Assembly (NCBI RefSeq): GCF_023370075.1 | Contig: NZ_CP097150.1 | Span: forward strand, 248,001-312,000 | Source of the DNA: Deinococcus sp. QL22 | Lineage (GTDB): Bacteria > Deinococcota > Deinococci > Deinococcales > Deinococcaceae | Reading direction: 5' to 3' | Length of the DNA stretch: 64,000 bases | Part shown: positions 46,575 to 54,879 of the stretch, one piece after another | Layout of the letters: the number at the start of each line of letters is the position of its first letter | How positions within the stretch are numbered: position 1 is the first letter of the stretch | Notes under the pieces: generated by a model | What the model was told of the DNA's origin: nothing | The model's database searches: none | What the model saw: only the letters and a program-made list of their open reading frames with translations | Program-made: the position numbers and the translations under genes

Positions 46575-47210
46575 CGCTTCGGGCCAGGCCTGCCGCTGAT
46601 CCGCGAGTGGACCCAGGAGCATTTCTCGTTCCCTGGCTATATCGCTGGCTTTGACCCGGCGGGCCTGCCGCCGCGCGAGGTGCTTCGCGCGGAACTGGGC
46701 TATGCACCTGACGAGCCAGTCTGTGTAGTGACCGTCGGCGGCTCGGGCGTCGGCGCTCACCTCCTGCACCGGGTCATCGACGCCTTTGATGAGGCCCGGC
46801 GCCTGGTACCAGGATTACGCATGGTGGTCGTTGCCGGGCCAAGGATTGACCCGGCCACACTACCCACGAGAGTTGGCCTAGAGGTGCATCCCTACGTGCA
46901 TAACCTCTACCGACTCTTGGCGGCCTGCGACCTCGCAGTTGTGCAGGGTGGCCTCACGACCACCATGGAACTCACGGCGAGTGGTCGCCCGTTCCTGTAC
47001 TTCCCGCTGGGCCACCACTTCGAGCAACAGTTCCACGTTGCCTACCGCCTGAACCGCTACGGCGCCGGACGGCGGATGGACTTCGAGACCTCGACCCCGC
47101 AGGTGATCGCCGAAGCCATCGCCTCTACCATTGGCCGCCCAGTCCACTCGCAGGCCGTCGAGACCGGAGGCGCCGCCCGCGCGGCGGCCACAATAGCCGA
47201 ATTACTCTGA
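46575..47210 (+). pseudogene. C-terminal half of the glycosyltransferase, same frame after the TAG
   Basis: Same frame as the preceding gene, with no further stop for 211 codons. It carries the nucleotide-sugar-binding half: RFGPGLPLIREWTQEHFSFP, VCVVTVGGSGVGAHLLHRVI, VHPYVHNLYRLLAACDLAVV and the donor-site motif QGGLTTTMELTASGRPFLYF. The last corresponds to the UGT/MurG acidic-loop region. Internal restart at GTG 46680 would make only a partial domain. The intact ancestral protein would have had about 701 residues. Confidence 0.8.
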
Positions 47211-47244
47211 CAAACGAGCGTCTCAGCAAAAGAGGAAACCGCAC

Positions 47245-47370
47245 ATGACGTCAAAGCGTTCAGCCACCGTTCTCCACCCTGGGCTGCCGCCGCCAAGCCC
47301 CAGTCTCTCAAGCCCCGGCATCATCCTTCTTGGAGAACAGACCTGGGAAGGCGCTCGTCCTCATTCCTGA
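47245..47370 (+). CDS. Possible small protein (41 residues)
   Basis: ATG with AGAGGAAA seven bases upstream, lying between the glycosyltransferase end and the acyl-CoA dehydrogenase gene on the same strand. The product MTSKRSATVLHPGLPPPSPS is Pro/Ser-rich and matches no family I know. It could equally be chance in a 226-base gap. Confidence 0.2.
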   Translation: MTSKRSATVLHPGLPPPSPSLSSPGIILLGEQTWEGARPHS

Positions 47371-47436
47371 CTCCCGCTCCGTCCTCCACCCCCTTCACAT
47401 TCCCGGGCCACCACACGCCCGTGGAAGGAGACACGA

Positions 47437-48633
47437 ATGACCACCATGTTGCCTACAATGCCGGTCATCCCCCCAGTGCTCAGCGACGAGCTTCTGAAGG
47501 GCTTTGCCGTCCGCGCTCCTGCATATGACCGCGAGAACCGATTTTTCAGTGAGGATTTCGAAGAACTTCGGGCGTCCGGCTACCTGAAACTTGCCATTCC
47601 CCAGGAACTGGGTGGGGCCGGATACACCCTAGCTGAAGTGGCCTGCGAGCAGCGCCGTCTGGCCTACCGGGCACCCGCGACCGCGCTGGCCATCAACATG
47701 CACCTGTACTGGACGGGCGTCGCCGCCGACCTGTACCGCGCGGGCGATGATTCACTGGAATGGCTGCTTAAAGAAGCGGCGGGCGGTGCAATCTTCGCCG
47801 CTGGGCATGGTGAGGCGGGCAATGACCTGCCCCTGATGTACTCAAGCGCGCGGGCCGAGCGCGTTGAGGGCGGCTATCACTTCACGGGCCACAAGATTTT
47901 CGGCAGTCTGTCACCAGTCTGGACCTGGCTGGGGTTGCACGCCATGGATACCTCCGACCCCGAGCATCCCAAAGTCGTTCACGCCTTTATCCGCCGCGAT
48001 ACGGCGGGCTATCACATCGCCGAGACCTGGGATGTGATGGGCATGCGCGCCACCCGCAGCGACGATACAGTGCTCCGTGATGTGTTCGTCCCGGACAGCC
48101 AGGTCGTCCGAGTGCTTCCTGCCGACTGGGCCGGTGCAGACGCCTTCGTGCTGAACATTTTTGCCTGGGCGCTGCTCAACTTCGCCCACATCTACGCGGG
48201 CTGCGCCGAGCGGGCCTTCGACCTGACCGTGCAGAGCGTGACGAAAAAGACCTCGGTGGCCATGGGCGGCGCCACCATGGCGCACAATCCGATGGTGCAG
48301 CACCTTGTGGCCGAGATGGCGCTGGAACTTGAGACGCTGCTGCCGCACCTGGAACGCATCACGGATGACTGGTCAAGCGGGGTGAACCACGGCAGCCTGT
48401 GGCCCTCGAAGATCGTGGCGGCCAAGTACCGAGCGGTGCAGGGCGCCCGGCGCGTGCTTAATCTCGGCCTGGACGTGATGGGCGGAAGCGGCGCGTTCCG
48501 GGGCACCGAATTTGAGCGGCTGTACCGGGACGTGGCGATGGGCGGCATCCATCCTGCAAACGACGCCTTGACTCATGAAATCGTTGGGAAGACTCACCTG
48601 GGCTTGTTGGGCGCCTCACCGCGCTGGGGCTGA
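47437..48633 (+). CDS. Acyl-CoA dehydrogenase family flavoprotein
   Basis: A 398-residue protein of the acyl-CoA dehydrogenase superfamily. The N-terminal helical domain (LKLAIPQELGGAGYTLAEVA), the beta domain (GYHFTGHKIFGSLSPVWTWL, DVMGMRATRSDDTVLRDVFV) and the C-terminal helical domain (GLDVMGGSGAFRGTEFERLY, RDVAMGGIHPANDALTHEIV) are all present. It binds FAD and probably oxidises an acyl thioester or acts as an N- or C-oxygenase of the DszC/HpaH-like branch. The usual catalytic Glu cannot be placed with certainty. GGAAGGAGA precedes the ATG. It follows the hydrolase/glycosyltransferase gene and precedes the 29-residue repeat protein. Confidence 0.9.
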   Translation: MTTMLPTMPVIPPVLSDELLKGFAVRAPAYDRENRFFSEDFEELRASGYLKLAIPQELGGAGYTLAEVACEQRRLAYRAPATALAINMHLYWTGVAADLYRAGDDSLEWLLKEAAGGAIFAAGHGEAGNDLPLMYSSARAERVEGGYHFTGHKIFGSLSPVWTWLGLHAMDTSDPEHPKVVHAFIRRDTAGYHIAETWDVMGMRATRSDDTVLRDVFVPDSQVVRVLPADWAGADAFVLNIFAWALLNFAHIYAGCAERAFDLTVQSVTKKTSVAMGGATMAHNPMVQHLVAEMALELETLLPHLERITDDWSSGVNHGSLWPSKIVAAKYRAVQGARRVLNLGLDVMGGSGAFRGTEFERLYRDVAMGGIHPANDALTHEIVGKTHLGLLGASPRWG

Positions 48634-48752
48634 ACCCAACTCAGCTCTCCACCCGAGACGCACTCCTATAGCGGGGGGCGCTGTGCGCCCCTCACCTTTT
48701 CCTGCGTTCATAACAAGCGTGTAGGTTCAAGGGCAGAGCAGCAGGCCGCTCG

Positions 48753-49520
48753 GTGCAGCTCTCCAAATTCGGCAGCGCCTCCTGCACAGCCCGCACGGGC
48801 GCGTTGAAAGAGGTGTTTAGTCTGGGGGCTGGGGCCGTGGGCTTCATCCTTAATGGTCTAGGCTTCGGCGTGAATATCATCACGCAGGCGCTGTCCGATG
48901 TGTTCAGCTTGGGCGCCGACGTCCTGGGGGGCATCCTCAAAACTCTGGGCTTTGACGCCAGCGCTATTACGGGGGCTTTGAAGGCGGTGTTCAGCCTGCC
49001 AGCGGCAGCGATCGGGACGATCCTCCAAGGATTGGGGTTCGGCGTGAACGTGATCGCGGGTGCCCTGAACGCGGTGTTCAACCTCAGCGGCGCTGTCTTG
49101 GGCGGCATTTTGGAAGGTCTGGGCTATGGAGCCAATGCTATTGCGGGTGCACTCCAGACCGTGCTGGGGCTAACGGGTGACGCGGTCGCTGGCATCCTCC
49201 AGGGCCTGGGCTTTACAGTCAACGTGATTACCGGAGCATTGAGCGCGATCTACGGCTTAGGTGGAGACGCGGTCGCCGGTATCCTGAAAGGCTTGGGCTT
49301 CGGCGCAGACGCCATTGCCGGTGCCCTCAAGGACGTCCTGGGCTTGGGCGCAGACGCTGTGGGCGGCATCCTCAAGGTGCTGGGTTTCGGGGCAGAAGCC
49401 ATCGCCGGGGCGCTGCAAGGGTTGTTCAGCCTGAGTTCGGACGCGCCGAGCGCCCTCCTGGGTGGGCTGGGCTTCGCCGCCGGCATCATTGACGACATCC
49501 TCTGCTTTTTCTTCTGCTGA
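48753..49520 (+). CDS. Protein of eight 29-residue tandem repeats, function unknown
   Basis: The 255 residues divide exactly into a 15-residue leader, eight repeats of 29 residues and the tail DILCFFFC. A typical repeat is GALKDVLGLGADAVGGILKV followed by LGFGAEAIA. Each repeat itself looks like two similar halves of 14-15 residues, each a short hydrophobic helix and a G-A/V-x-A-I/V turn, so a helical solenoid or an amphipathic membrane-active rod is plausible. Charged residues are rare. The start is a GTG without a clear ribosome site, and the frame is closed by TAA 42 bases upstream, so the N-terminus may be truncated. It follows the acyl-CoA dehydrogenase gene by 119 bases on the same strand. 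Confidence 0.75.
   Translation: MQLSKFGSASCTARTGALKEVFSLGAGAVGFILNGLGFGVNIITQALSDVFSLGADVLGGILKTLGFDASAITGALKAVFSLPAAAIGTILQGLGFGVNVIAGALNAVFNLSGAVLGGILEGLGYGANAIAGALQTVLGLTGDAVAGILQGLGFTVNVITGALSAIYGLGGDAVAGILKGLGFGADAIAGALKDVLGLGADAVGGILKVLGFGAEAIAGALQGLFSLSSDAPSALLGGLGFAAGIIDDILCFFFC
48798..49493 (+). repeat. Eight tandem 87-bp coding repeats
   Basis: Repeat starts fall at 48798, 48885, 48972, 49059, 49146, 49233, 49320 and 49407. All are exactly 87 bases. Sequence identity between units is moderate, with conserved positions at the Gly-Ala-Leu start and at GGIL-x-x-LGF-G in the middle. Equal length with diverged sequence suggests old duplications kept in register by selection on the protein fold. 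Confidence 0.9.
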
Positions 49521-49737
49521 GCGTCGGTCTCGCCGGTCGTTCAGGAGCACCAGAACGGAAGATCCTGATGTGTTCAACTTGTTTCCCAACCACCTAGAAC
49601 TCGGAAATACTGACGCCTTCGCCGCCTTGAATCCTTCCACCGGCATTCTCCTCTGGCAGGTCAAGAATTCCCTGACTACCCCCAAAACCTAACCAAAACA
49701 TGGCATAAGTGTCGCCAAGGGGTTCCGTCAGGTTAAT

Positions 49738-50036
49738 TAGTAAGGTGGTGGACAGTGACTGACCCAACGCCCTACCGACACCGCTTCCCGATCAGCGTCA
49801 TCCAACACGCGGTTTGGATCTATGACCGCTTCCCGTTGAGTTACCGGGATGTCCAGGAACTGCTCCAGGAACGCGGCACCCGGGTCAGCCATGACACGCT
49901 GCGCAAGTGGAACATCAAATTCTCGCTGCTCATCGCTGAAGAGCTGCGTCACCGGGAACCCCGTCGGGGCTCCCGGTGGCACATGGACGAGTTGTGTACC
50001 ACCGTCGGCGGTGTCCGTCACTGGTTGTGGCGGGCC
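49738..50036 (+). mobile_element. IS6 family element, copy E, 5' fragment
   Basis: From GTG 49755 the plus strand reads an open IS6 transposase N-terminus (TDPTPYRHRFPISVIQHAVW, FPLSYRDVQELLQERG, WHMDELCTTVGGVRHWLWRA). The match ends abruptly at about 50036, before the second catalytic Asp. The outer inverted repeat is missing on the left and the whole right half is gone. The cut point joins directly to the tail of another gene. Confidence 0.8.
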
Positions 50037-50131
50037 GTTTCACCTCGCCTGATGACGGTCATATCTCCATCCTCAACCAGAGCGTCATGGCACTGGACTG
50101 GCTCAGCCAGCAGCAAGGAGAACAGCAATGA
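50036..50131 (+). pseudogene. 3' remnant of a hydrolase-like gene fused to the IS6 fragment
   Basis: From about 50036 the frame RFTSPDDGHISILNQSVMAL, then DWLSQQQGEQQ, ends at TGA 50129-50131. DDGHISIL followed by a short amphipathic helix resembles the catalytic-His end of alpha/beta hydrolases. The stop overlaps the VOC start (ATGA), so the lost gene was once translationally coupled to it. The assignment rests on 31 residues only. Confidence 0.45.
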
Positions 50132-50511
50132 CGAAAGACACCACCTGGACGAACACCATCACGCTTTTCGCCGAAAACCTTAAAGAGACGAAGGCGTTCT
50201 ATAGCCGGGTTTTTGAACTTCCGATCTTTTTTGAGGGCGATACCTCAGTCGTCTTCACATTCGGTTCCACCAGGATCAACCTGCTTCAGATCGGTCAGGC
50301 AAACGAGCTGGTCACCCCCGCCAATGTTGCCAACAGTCAAACTGGCGCGCGTGCGGTTTACACGCTGGAGGTCGATGACGTTGATACCAAGTGTGCGGAG
50401 CTGGAGACCAAAGGTGTCCCCCTGTTGAATGGACCGATGGATCGTCCCTGGGGGATCCGTACGGCCAGTTTCAAAGACCCGGCGGGGAATATCTGGGAGA
50501 TTGCGAGGTAG
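50128..50511 (+). CDS. VOC (glyoxalase/bleomycin-resistance) family protein
   Basis: A 127-residue protein with two beta-alpha-beta-beta-beta modules. Sequence: NTITLFAENLKETKAFYSRV, GDTSVVFTFGSTRINLLQIG, then YTLEVDDVDTKCAELETKGV and GIRTASFKDPAGNIWEIAR. The last Glu of the fold is present in IWEIA. Members are metal-dependent lyases, dioxygenases or antibiotic-binding proteins; this one cannot be placed further. The ATG overlaps the stop of a hydrolase remnant, and AAGGAG lies 8 bases upstream. Confidence 0.88.
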   Translation: MTKDTTWTNTITLFAENLKETKAFYSRVFELPIFFEGDTSVVFTFGSTRINLLQIGQANELVTPANVANSQTGARAVYTLEVDDVDTKCAELETKGVPLLNGPMDRPWGIRTASFKDPAGNIWEIAR

Positions 50512-50675
50512 GTATGGATCTCTTGGAGACGCTGCTGACCTCGTTGCAAACCGTTATCTAAGAAACTGTAAGGGACTGACGCGCAGGAAGTACCCAGACT
50601 CACAAGTTTTAGCGCGACGCACGTCAAGAGGGGCACGACCGTCTGGATGCACAATAATGCGCCTGAGGTTCAACC

Positions 50676-51626
50676 ATGACGATTGAGTGGCGAGACAGGC
50701 CAGGTATCGCGCTCCTTGTGGATCTGCCCAGCAGGCTCACTTCCCTCATCAGCCGGGAATTAGGGGCACTGGGGTTTTCTGGGCCAGACAATGCTCAGGC
50801 CTCTTCTCTTCTTCGGGAGGCACTCGAACGAGTCACACCTCTGGCATCGCGTAAAGCGCGTGGTTGGATCCGTTGGGCGCTGCGGATGTCGAAGCAGTTT
50901 AGCTACGACGAGAACCGCGCCGCCGCTCAACTCTGGCATGCCTTGCTCAGAGGCGAGCATCCTGATGTATGGCGACATCTCAGTGTCAGAACCGTTTGGT
51001 CGGGTGTACTCGACGGGCCAGCATTCGCAGCCCTTGCCGAGGCCATCGGGACTGCACTTGAGACCCTGACGCTCACTGAGGTACTGGACATTCAGCCTGA
51101 TCTGCAGCCATTCCAACAGACCATTCAGGCGTTCGTCGCGGACCAGCCCAGTTCCGACCTGGCGGCGGACCGGCTTCAAGCCTGGCTCCAGCCCCGCAGT
51201 CAGGCGTTCCGGAACCATCACCTGACGCTGTACCTTCTGAAGTTCGCTGTCGTGCATGAGGAAGCCCGCATCTTTCTGGGCAACCCCAGTGCGCCCCTGT
51301 ACACCGCTATGCTGGATGTTCTGGAGAAGCACGAGGCTGAGGTCGGGACGCTCAAGCGGTACCTGAGTGAGGAGGGGCAGGTGCGTATCTGGACGCGCAA
51401 GACGCGCGCGCTTGAGGCACTTCTCCCGTATCTGGCGAAATTGTTCGAGCTGCAGCGAACCTATACCGAAGCGGAAGTTACGCAAGTGTTACAGCCCTGG
51501 TTGACAGCTGGCGACGTCGCAGAAGTACGGCGCACCCTGATTGAATACGGCTGGCTGGCACGAACGCCCAATGGAGCCGTGTACTGGCGTGTGAGCCAGG
51601 AGGCAGATCCTTCCGCAAGTCGGTGA
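50676..51626 (+). CDS. Hypothetical protein with a C-terminal DUF2087-like domain
   Basis: A 316-residue soluble, largely helical protein. The first 250 residues match no family I know; they contain the helical stretches LLREALERVTPLASRKARGW and AAAQLWHALLRGEHPDVWRH. The last 60 residues resemble DUF2087: RTYTEAEVTQVLQPWLTAGD, VAEVRRTLIEYGWLARTPNG, AVYWRV. This domain is a small winged-helix-like module found in ArsR-type and other regulators. The protein may therefore bind nucleic acid. It lies alone between the VOC gene and a gene-free stretch. Confidence 0.75.
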   Translation: MTIEWRDRPGIALLVDLPSRLTSLISRELGALGFSGPDNAQASSLLREALERVTPLASRKARGWIRWALRMSKQFSYDENRAAAQLWHALLRGEHPDVWRHLSVRTVWSGVLDGPAFAALAEAIGTALETLTLTEVLDIQPDLQPFQQTIQAFVADQPSSDLAADRLQAWLQPRSQAFRNHHLTLYLLKFAVVHEEARIFLGNPSAPLYTAMLDVLEKHEAEVGTLKRYLSEEGQVRIWTRKTRALEALLPYLAKLFELQRTYTEAEVTQVLQPWLTAGDVAEVRRTLIEYGWLARTPNGAVYWRVSQEADPSASR

Positions 51627-51792
51627 CCCACGTCAAGATCAATCTTCGGGCTGAAACCACCTCGTGATCGAGGTTGCGGGCTCTGGTTCGAGCTATCAGC
51701 CGGAAGATTGGTCGCGAGGATGTGCTCCTCCTCCCCCAAGTGACCTCCTGACCCCGTCCCAAATAGGCATCAGGTGGACTGCTGGCTGGCCT

Positions 51793-51922
51793 TCAATTAA
51801 AGTCTTCGATCCGCCACTCCTCCTGCCAGTCCAGGTAGGCCATGTCTCCCTCGAGCCGCACGGGCAGCCAGACGTACCCCGCGGTGGACGTGTCGGGAGC
51901 GGCAACGGGATACGGCCAGCGC
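51793..51922 (-). pseudogene. Short C-terminal remnant, possibly of a GH43-type glycosidase
   Basis: The minus strand encodes ERWPYPVAAPDTSTAGYVWL, PVRLEGDMAYLDWQEEWRIE and DFN-stop. The pattern YVWLPVRLEGD...W.DEWR resembles the end of some family 43 glycoside hydrolases. Upstream the frame runs into a run of eleven G on the plus strand (51926-51936), beyond which no family-like sequence is seen. The assignment is tentative but would fit the nearby xylose operon. Confidence 0.4.
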
Positions 51923-51936
51923 TCAGGGGGGGGGGG

Positions 51937-52490
51937 TCTTGGAGAAGGCTGTGCAGGAGACGCAGGACGCCCTCTAGGCCTCGGCAGCACCTCAGTCGTC
52001 AGAGGCCGAGGGAATGCCGTCAACAGGTGAAGGGCCTTCCTGAGCATCACCGAAGTGATGAGAAGAAGGCGACCTGTAGGGGTGGCCTGTGATGTTGCAC
52101 AGCCTTGTGCGGTATGCAGGAGACGTCCAACCTTTCCAGTCTCATGAGGGATGAATCTCTTGCCTGAGCCGTTGGGCTCCACTGAGCAGCAACGGTATGA
52201 GCTTCAGGAGCGGATTGAGCGCCTGTTGGCGGCAGTCGCGGCGGGGCAGAGAGTGGTCGAAGAGCGAGCATTTTGTGCTTAAACGCTTGCCGCAGAATGG
52301 CAGTGGTGGTGAGAGCAGGGCACCGAGGAGGGCTGTTCTGTGAACTGCCCCCTCGAGCGGCACGTTGGATCCACTGCACGCCCGGCTGCGCTATCCGGTG
52401 GGCGAGTCCCTGCTGTTCCCGCTTCCAGTACCCCGCATTATGATCTTTAGCTCATGGCGGCCCAGCAACGCTCCACCCTAAGCTGACCTC
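51937..52490. other. Gene-poor stretch with one possible 43-residue frame
   Basis: ATG 52151 with GAGGG just upstream opens a 43-codon frame to TAA 52282. It is helical in character (STEQQRYELQERIERLLAAV, AAGQRVVEERAF) and slightly recalls short antitoxin-like proteins, but there is no partner and the support is weak. The rest holds the promoter region of the kinase gene. Confidence 0.35.
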
Positions 52491-54788
52491 ATGTCCCTCC
52501 CTTCCGACACGCCTGCACGGTTCTCGCTGAATGAGCGCCTGCAAGACGTGACCCATGCCCTCGCCGCATCCACCACGGTTCACGGCGTCTTCGAGATCCT
52601 GCTCACCTCGGCCCTGGACACTGTGGATGCCACGACCGGAGCCGTCTTGTTGGTCAACGCGGAAGGCGACCGCCTAGAACTGGCCCACAGCCGCGGCTAC
52701 AGTCCAGAGGTGCCCACCATCTGGAACGATGGGCCACTCGACGACAGCATCCCCGCTGGGGCGGCGTTGCTCAAGCAGACGGCCCTGTTCTTTGAGCACC
52801 AGGACGCGCTGATGCTGGCCTATCCCGATCTCCAAGAGCGGGTCGGCGCCCCACCCCCCGTCGCCACCGCCGTGCTGCCCATGTTCGAGAACCAGCGGGC
52901 TCTGGGGCTCATCGTGCTGGACTTCACGGAGCCGCACCACTTTACGCAGGAAGAACGCTTTTTCCTGCGCACCCTGAGTACCCAGTGCGGCATCGCCCTG
53001 GGCCGCGCCCGCCTGATGTCAGATTTGCAGCAGCAAGTCGAGGAGCGCACCCAGCAGGTGTACCGGGAAGCCCGCGCGCAGGAAGCCTTTATCGCGTTCA
53101 CCGAAGCTGTCGGCACCGAAACGGAGGTCTTCTTACTCGCGCAGCACGGCGTCGCCGTGCTGGATCAACGCTTTCCGGGCAGCACCGCGGCCTACTACGA
53201 ATGCGAAGGGGAGCGCTGGAAACTGCGGGTCGAGAGTAAAAATCTGGCCGAGAATCCAGAGCTGTTAGCGCAGTTGCGAGCTGGTTTACCTCTGGAAACT
53301 CCAGTGTTTGCCGCCACGCTCCGCACCCAGGCCCCAGTGTTCGTGGACGCTTGGGACGCCCAGCAGGAGTGGTTGGAGCGCACCAACCAGTATCACGCGG
53401 TCGCCACCTATCCCTTCCTGCGGCAGGGTGAGGTGCAGGCGGTGCTGGTGGTCGGTCTCAAAGATCAGCATCACTGGACAGCCAGTGACCGCGCTCTGTT
53501 TCTGGCTGTGTGCCGGGGACTGAGTCTGGCCCTCGACCGGGCCGAACAGGTCGAGCAGGTGCAGCACCGCAACCGGGCCCTCGAGGCGTTCTCCCAGCTG
53601 GCGCAAGACTTTATGTTTGAAACCCAGCGCGTCCCGTTGGTGCGCCGGGCTCAGGAAATCGTGCTGTCCTTGTTGCCGTCCGGATACGCGGTGTATTACG
53701 AACCTGAAGGAGAGCTGTGGCGCTGCCGCTCCCAAGTCGGCGACCTCGGCAACGACGCGCTTCAGGCGTTGGTGGACGCTGGCTTTCCAAGCGAGATCCC
53801 GACCCTTCGTCAGCCCTTCGATACCGGTCAGCCTCTGTATCAGGACGTCTACGCACAGGGGAGTGATACAGACGCCGAGGTCGTCAAGCACATCAGGGCG
53901 GTGGTTTCGCTGGCTCTTCAGGTGTCGGGAACCACGGTGGGCATCTTTGTGATCGGTCTGTTTCACGAGCGGGCGTGGACGGCAACCGACCGAGCCGTGT
54001 TGGAGACGACCATGCACAGCTTGGGCTTGGCGCTGGAACGCGCTGAACATGCCCGGGAACTGACGGTGCAACGCGATATGTTGGACGCCCGAACCCGTTC
54101 GCTGAGCGCGGCCAACGAGGAGCTCGAAGCGTTTGCCTACTCGGTCTCGCACGATTTGCGGACGCCTGTTCGGCACCTCACCAGTTTCGCTCAACTGCTC
54201 CGCAAGACCCTGGGCGACCGACTGGATGAGAAGTCCGCCCGCTACCTGGGCATCATGGATCAAGCTGCGACTCGCATGACGACGCTGATTGACGCCATCC
54301 TGGACCTCTCCCGCACGTCCCAGCAGCCGCTGCACTCGCGGGTGGTGGACATGGGGGCGGTCGTGAGCAGTGCTCGGGAACTGCTTGAACCCGAAGCCCT
54401 CGACCGACAGGTGACGTGGACGGTCGGGCCGCTGCCCCTGGTGATGGGTGACCTCGCATTGCTGCGTCAAGTCATGGAGAATTTATTCTCCAATGCACTG
54501 AAATACACCGCTCCCCGAGCAGAAGCGCAGATTGAGGTTTGGGCCGAAGAAGGTTCCCAGGACTGGCGCGTCTTCGTGCGGGACAACGGGGTTGGGTTCG
54601 ATTCGGGGTACACCCACAAGCTGTTCGGGGTGTTTCAGCGGCTGCACCGCCAAGAGGAATTTGAAGGCAACGGCGTCGGACTGGCCAACGTGCGCCGAGT
54701 GATCTCCCGGCACGGCGGCACGGTGACCGCTGAGGGAGTGCTGGATCAGGGTGCCACCTTCTCGTTTACACTCCCCAAAGCGCAGTGA
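52491..54788 (+). CDS. Triple-GAF sensor histidine kinase
   Basis: A 765-residue cytoplasmic kinase. A GAF domain (about 20-175, VHGVFEILLTSALDTVDATT) is followed by a short coiled coil. Two further GAF-like domains cover about 200-350 and 370-515 (AVATYPFLRQGEVQAVLVVG and RAVVSLALQVSGTTVGIFVI). A second coiled coil leads to the phosphorylation box FAYSVSHDLRTPVRHLTSFA with His554. The ATPase domain has MENLFSNALKYTAPRAEAQI, RDNGVGFDSGYTHKLFGVFQ and EGNGVGLANVRRVISRHGG, as in phytochrome-type kinases. No chromophore Cys or membrane helix is evident. No response regulator is adjacent; a distant partner, such as the REC-GAF-GGDEF protein, is possible. Confidence 0.92.
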   Translation: MSLPSDTPARFSLNERLQDVTHALAASTTVHGVFEILLTSALDTVDATTGAVLLVNAEGDRLELAHSRGYSPEVPTIWNDGPLDDSIPAGAALLKQTALFFEHQDALMLAYPDLQERVGAPPPVATAVLPMFENQRALGLIVLDFTEPHHFTQEERFFLRTLSTQCGIALGRARLMSDLQQQVEERTQQVYREARAQEAFIAFTEAVGTETEVFLLAQHGVAVLDQRFPGSTAAYYECEGERWKLRVESKNLAENPELLAQLRAGLPLETPVFAATLRTQAPVFVDAWDAQQEWLERTNQYHAVATYPFLRQGEVQAVLVVGLKDQHHWTASDRALFLAVCRGLSLALDRAEQVEQVQHRNRALEAFSQLAQDFMFETQRVPLVRRAQEIVLSLLPSGYAVYYEPEGELWRCRSQVGDLGNDALQALVDAGFPSEIPTLRQPFDTGQPLYQDVYAQGSDTDAEVVKHIRAVVSLALQVSGTTVGIFVIGLFHERAWTATDRAVLETTMHSLGLALERAEHARELTVQRDMLDARTRSLSAANEELEAFAYSVSHDLRTPVRHLTSFAQLLRKTLGDRLDEKSARYLGIMDQAATRMTTLIDAILDLSRTSQQPLHSRVVDMGAVVSSARELLEPEALDRQVTWTVGPLPLVMGDLALLRQVMENLFSNALKYTAPRAEAQIEVWAEEGSQDWRVFVRDNGVGFDSGYTHKLFGVFQRLHRQEEFEGNGVGLANVRRVISRHGGTVTAEGVLDQGATFSFTLPKAQ

Positions 54789-54808
54789 CGGGGGAACAGG
54801 GGCTGTGG

Positions 54809-54862
54809 CAAGTTTGTGTGACGAACCAAGCTTCCCACGGCTCGGTTCAACACACAAACTTG
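54809..54862. repeat. Long inverted repeat between kinase and LacI genes
   Basis: CAAGTTTGTGTGACGAACC (54809-54827) pairs with GGTTCAACACACAAACTTG (54844-54862) at 17 of 19 positions around a 16-base loop. It starts 20 bases past the kinase stop. No T-run follows. It may be a bidirectional terminator, an mRNA stabiliser or a mobile-element scar. Confidence 0.6.
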
Positions 54863-54879
54863 TCAGAACCCACGGAAGG

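Noticed and set aside
48692..49108. Long minus-strand frames opposite the repeat protein
   Set aside because: They are Pro/Ala/Arg-rich shadows of the 87-bp repeats; the plus-strand frame alone gives regular 29-residue units.
51793..52182. 129-codon minus-strand frame as a complete gene
   Set aside because: Only the last 40 residues look protein-like; the Pro-rich first part comes from a G/C homopolymer region read in an arbitrary frame.
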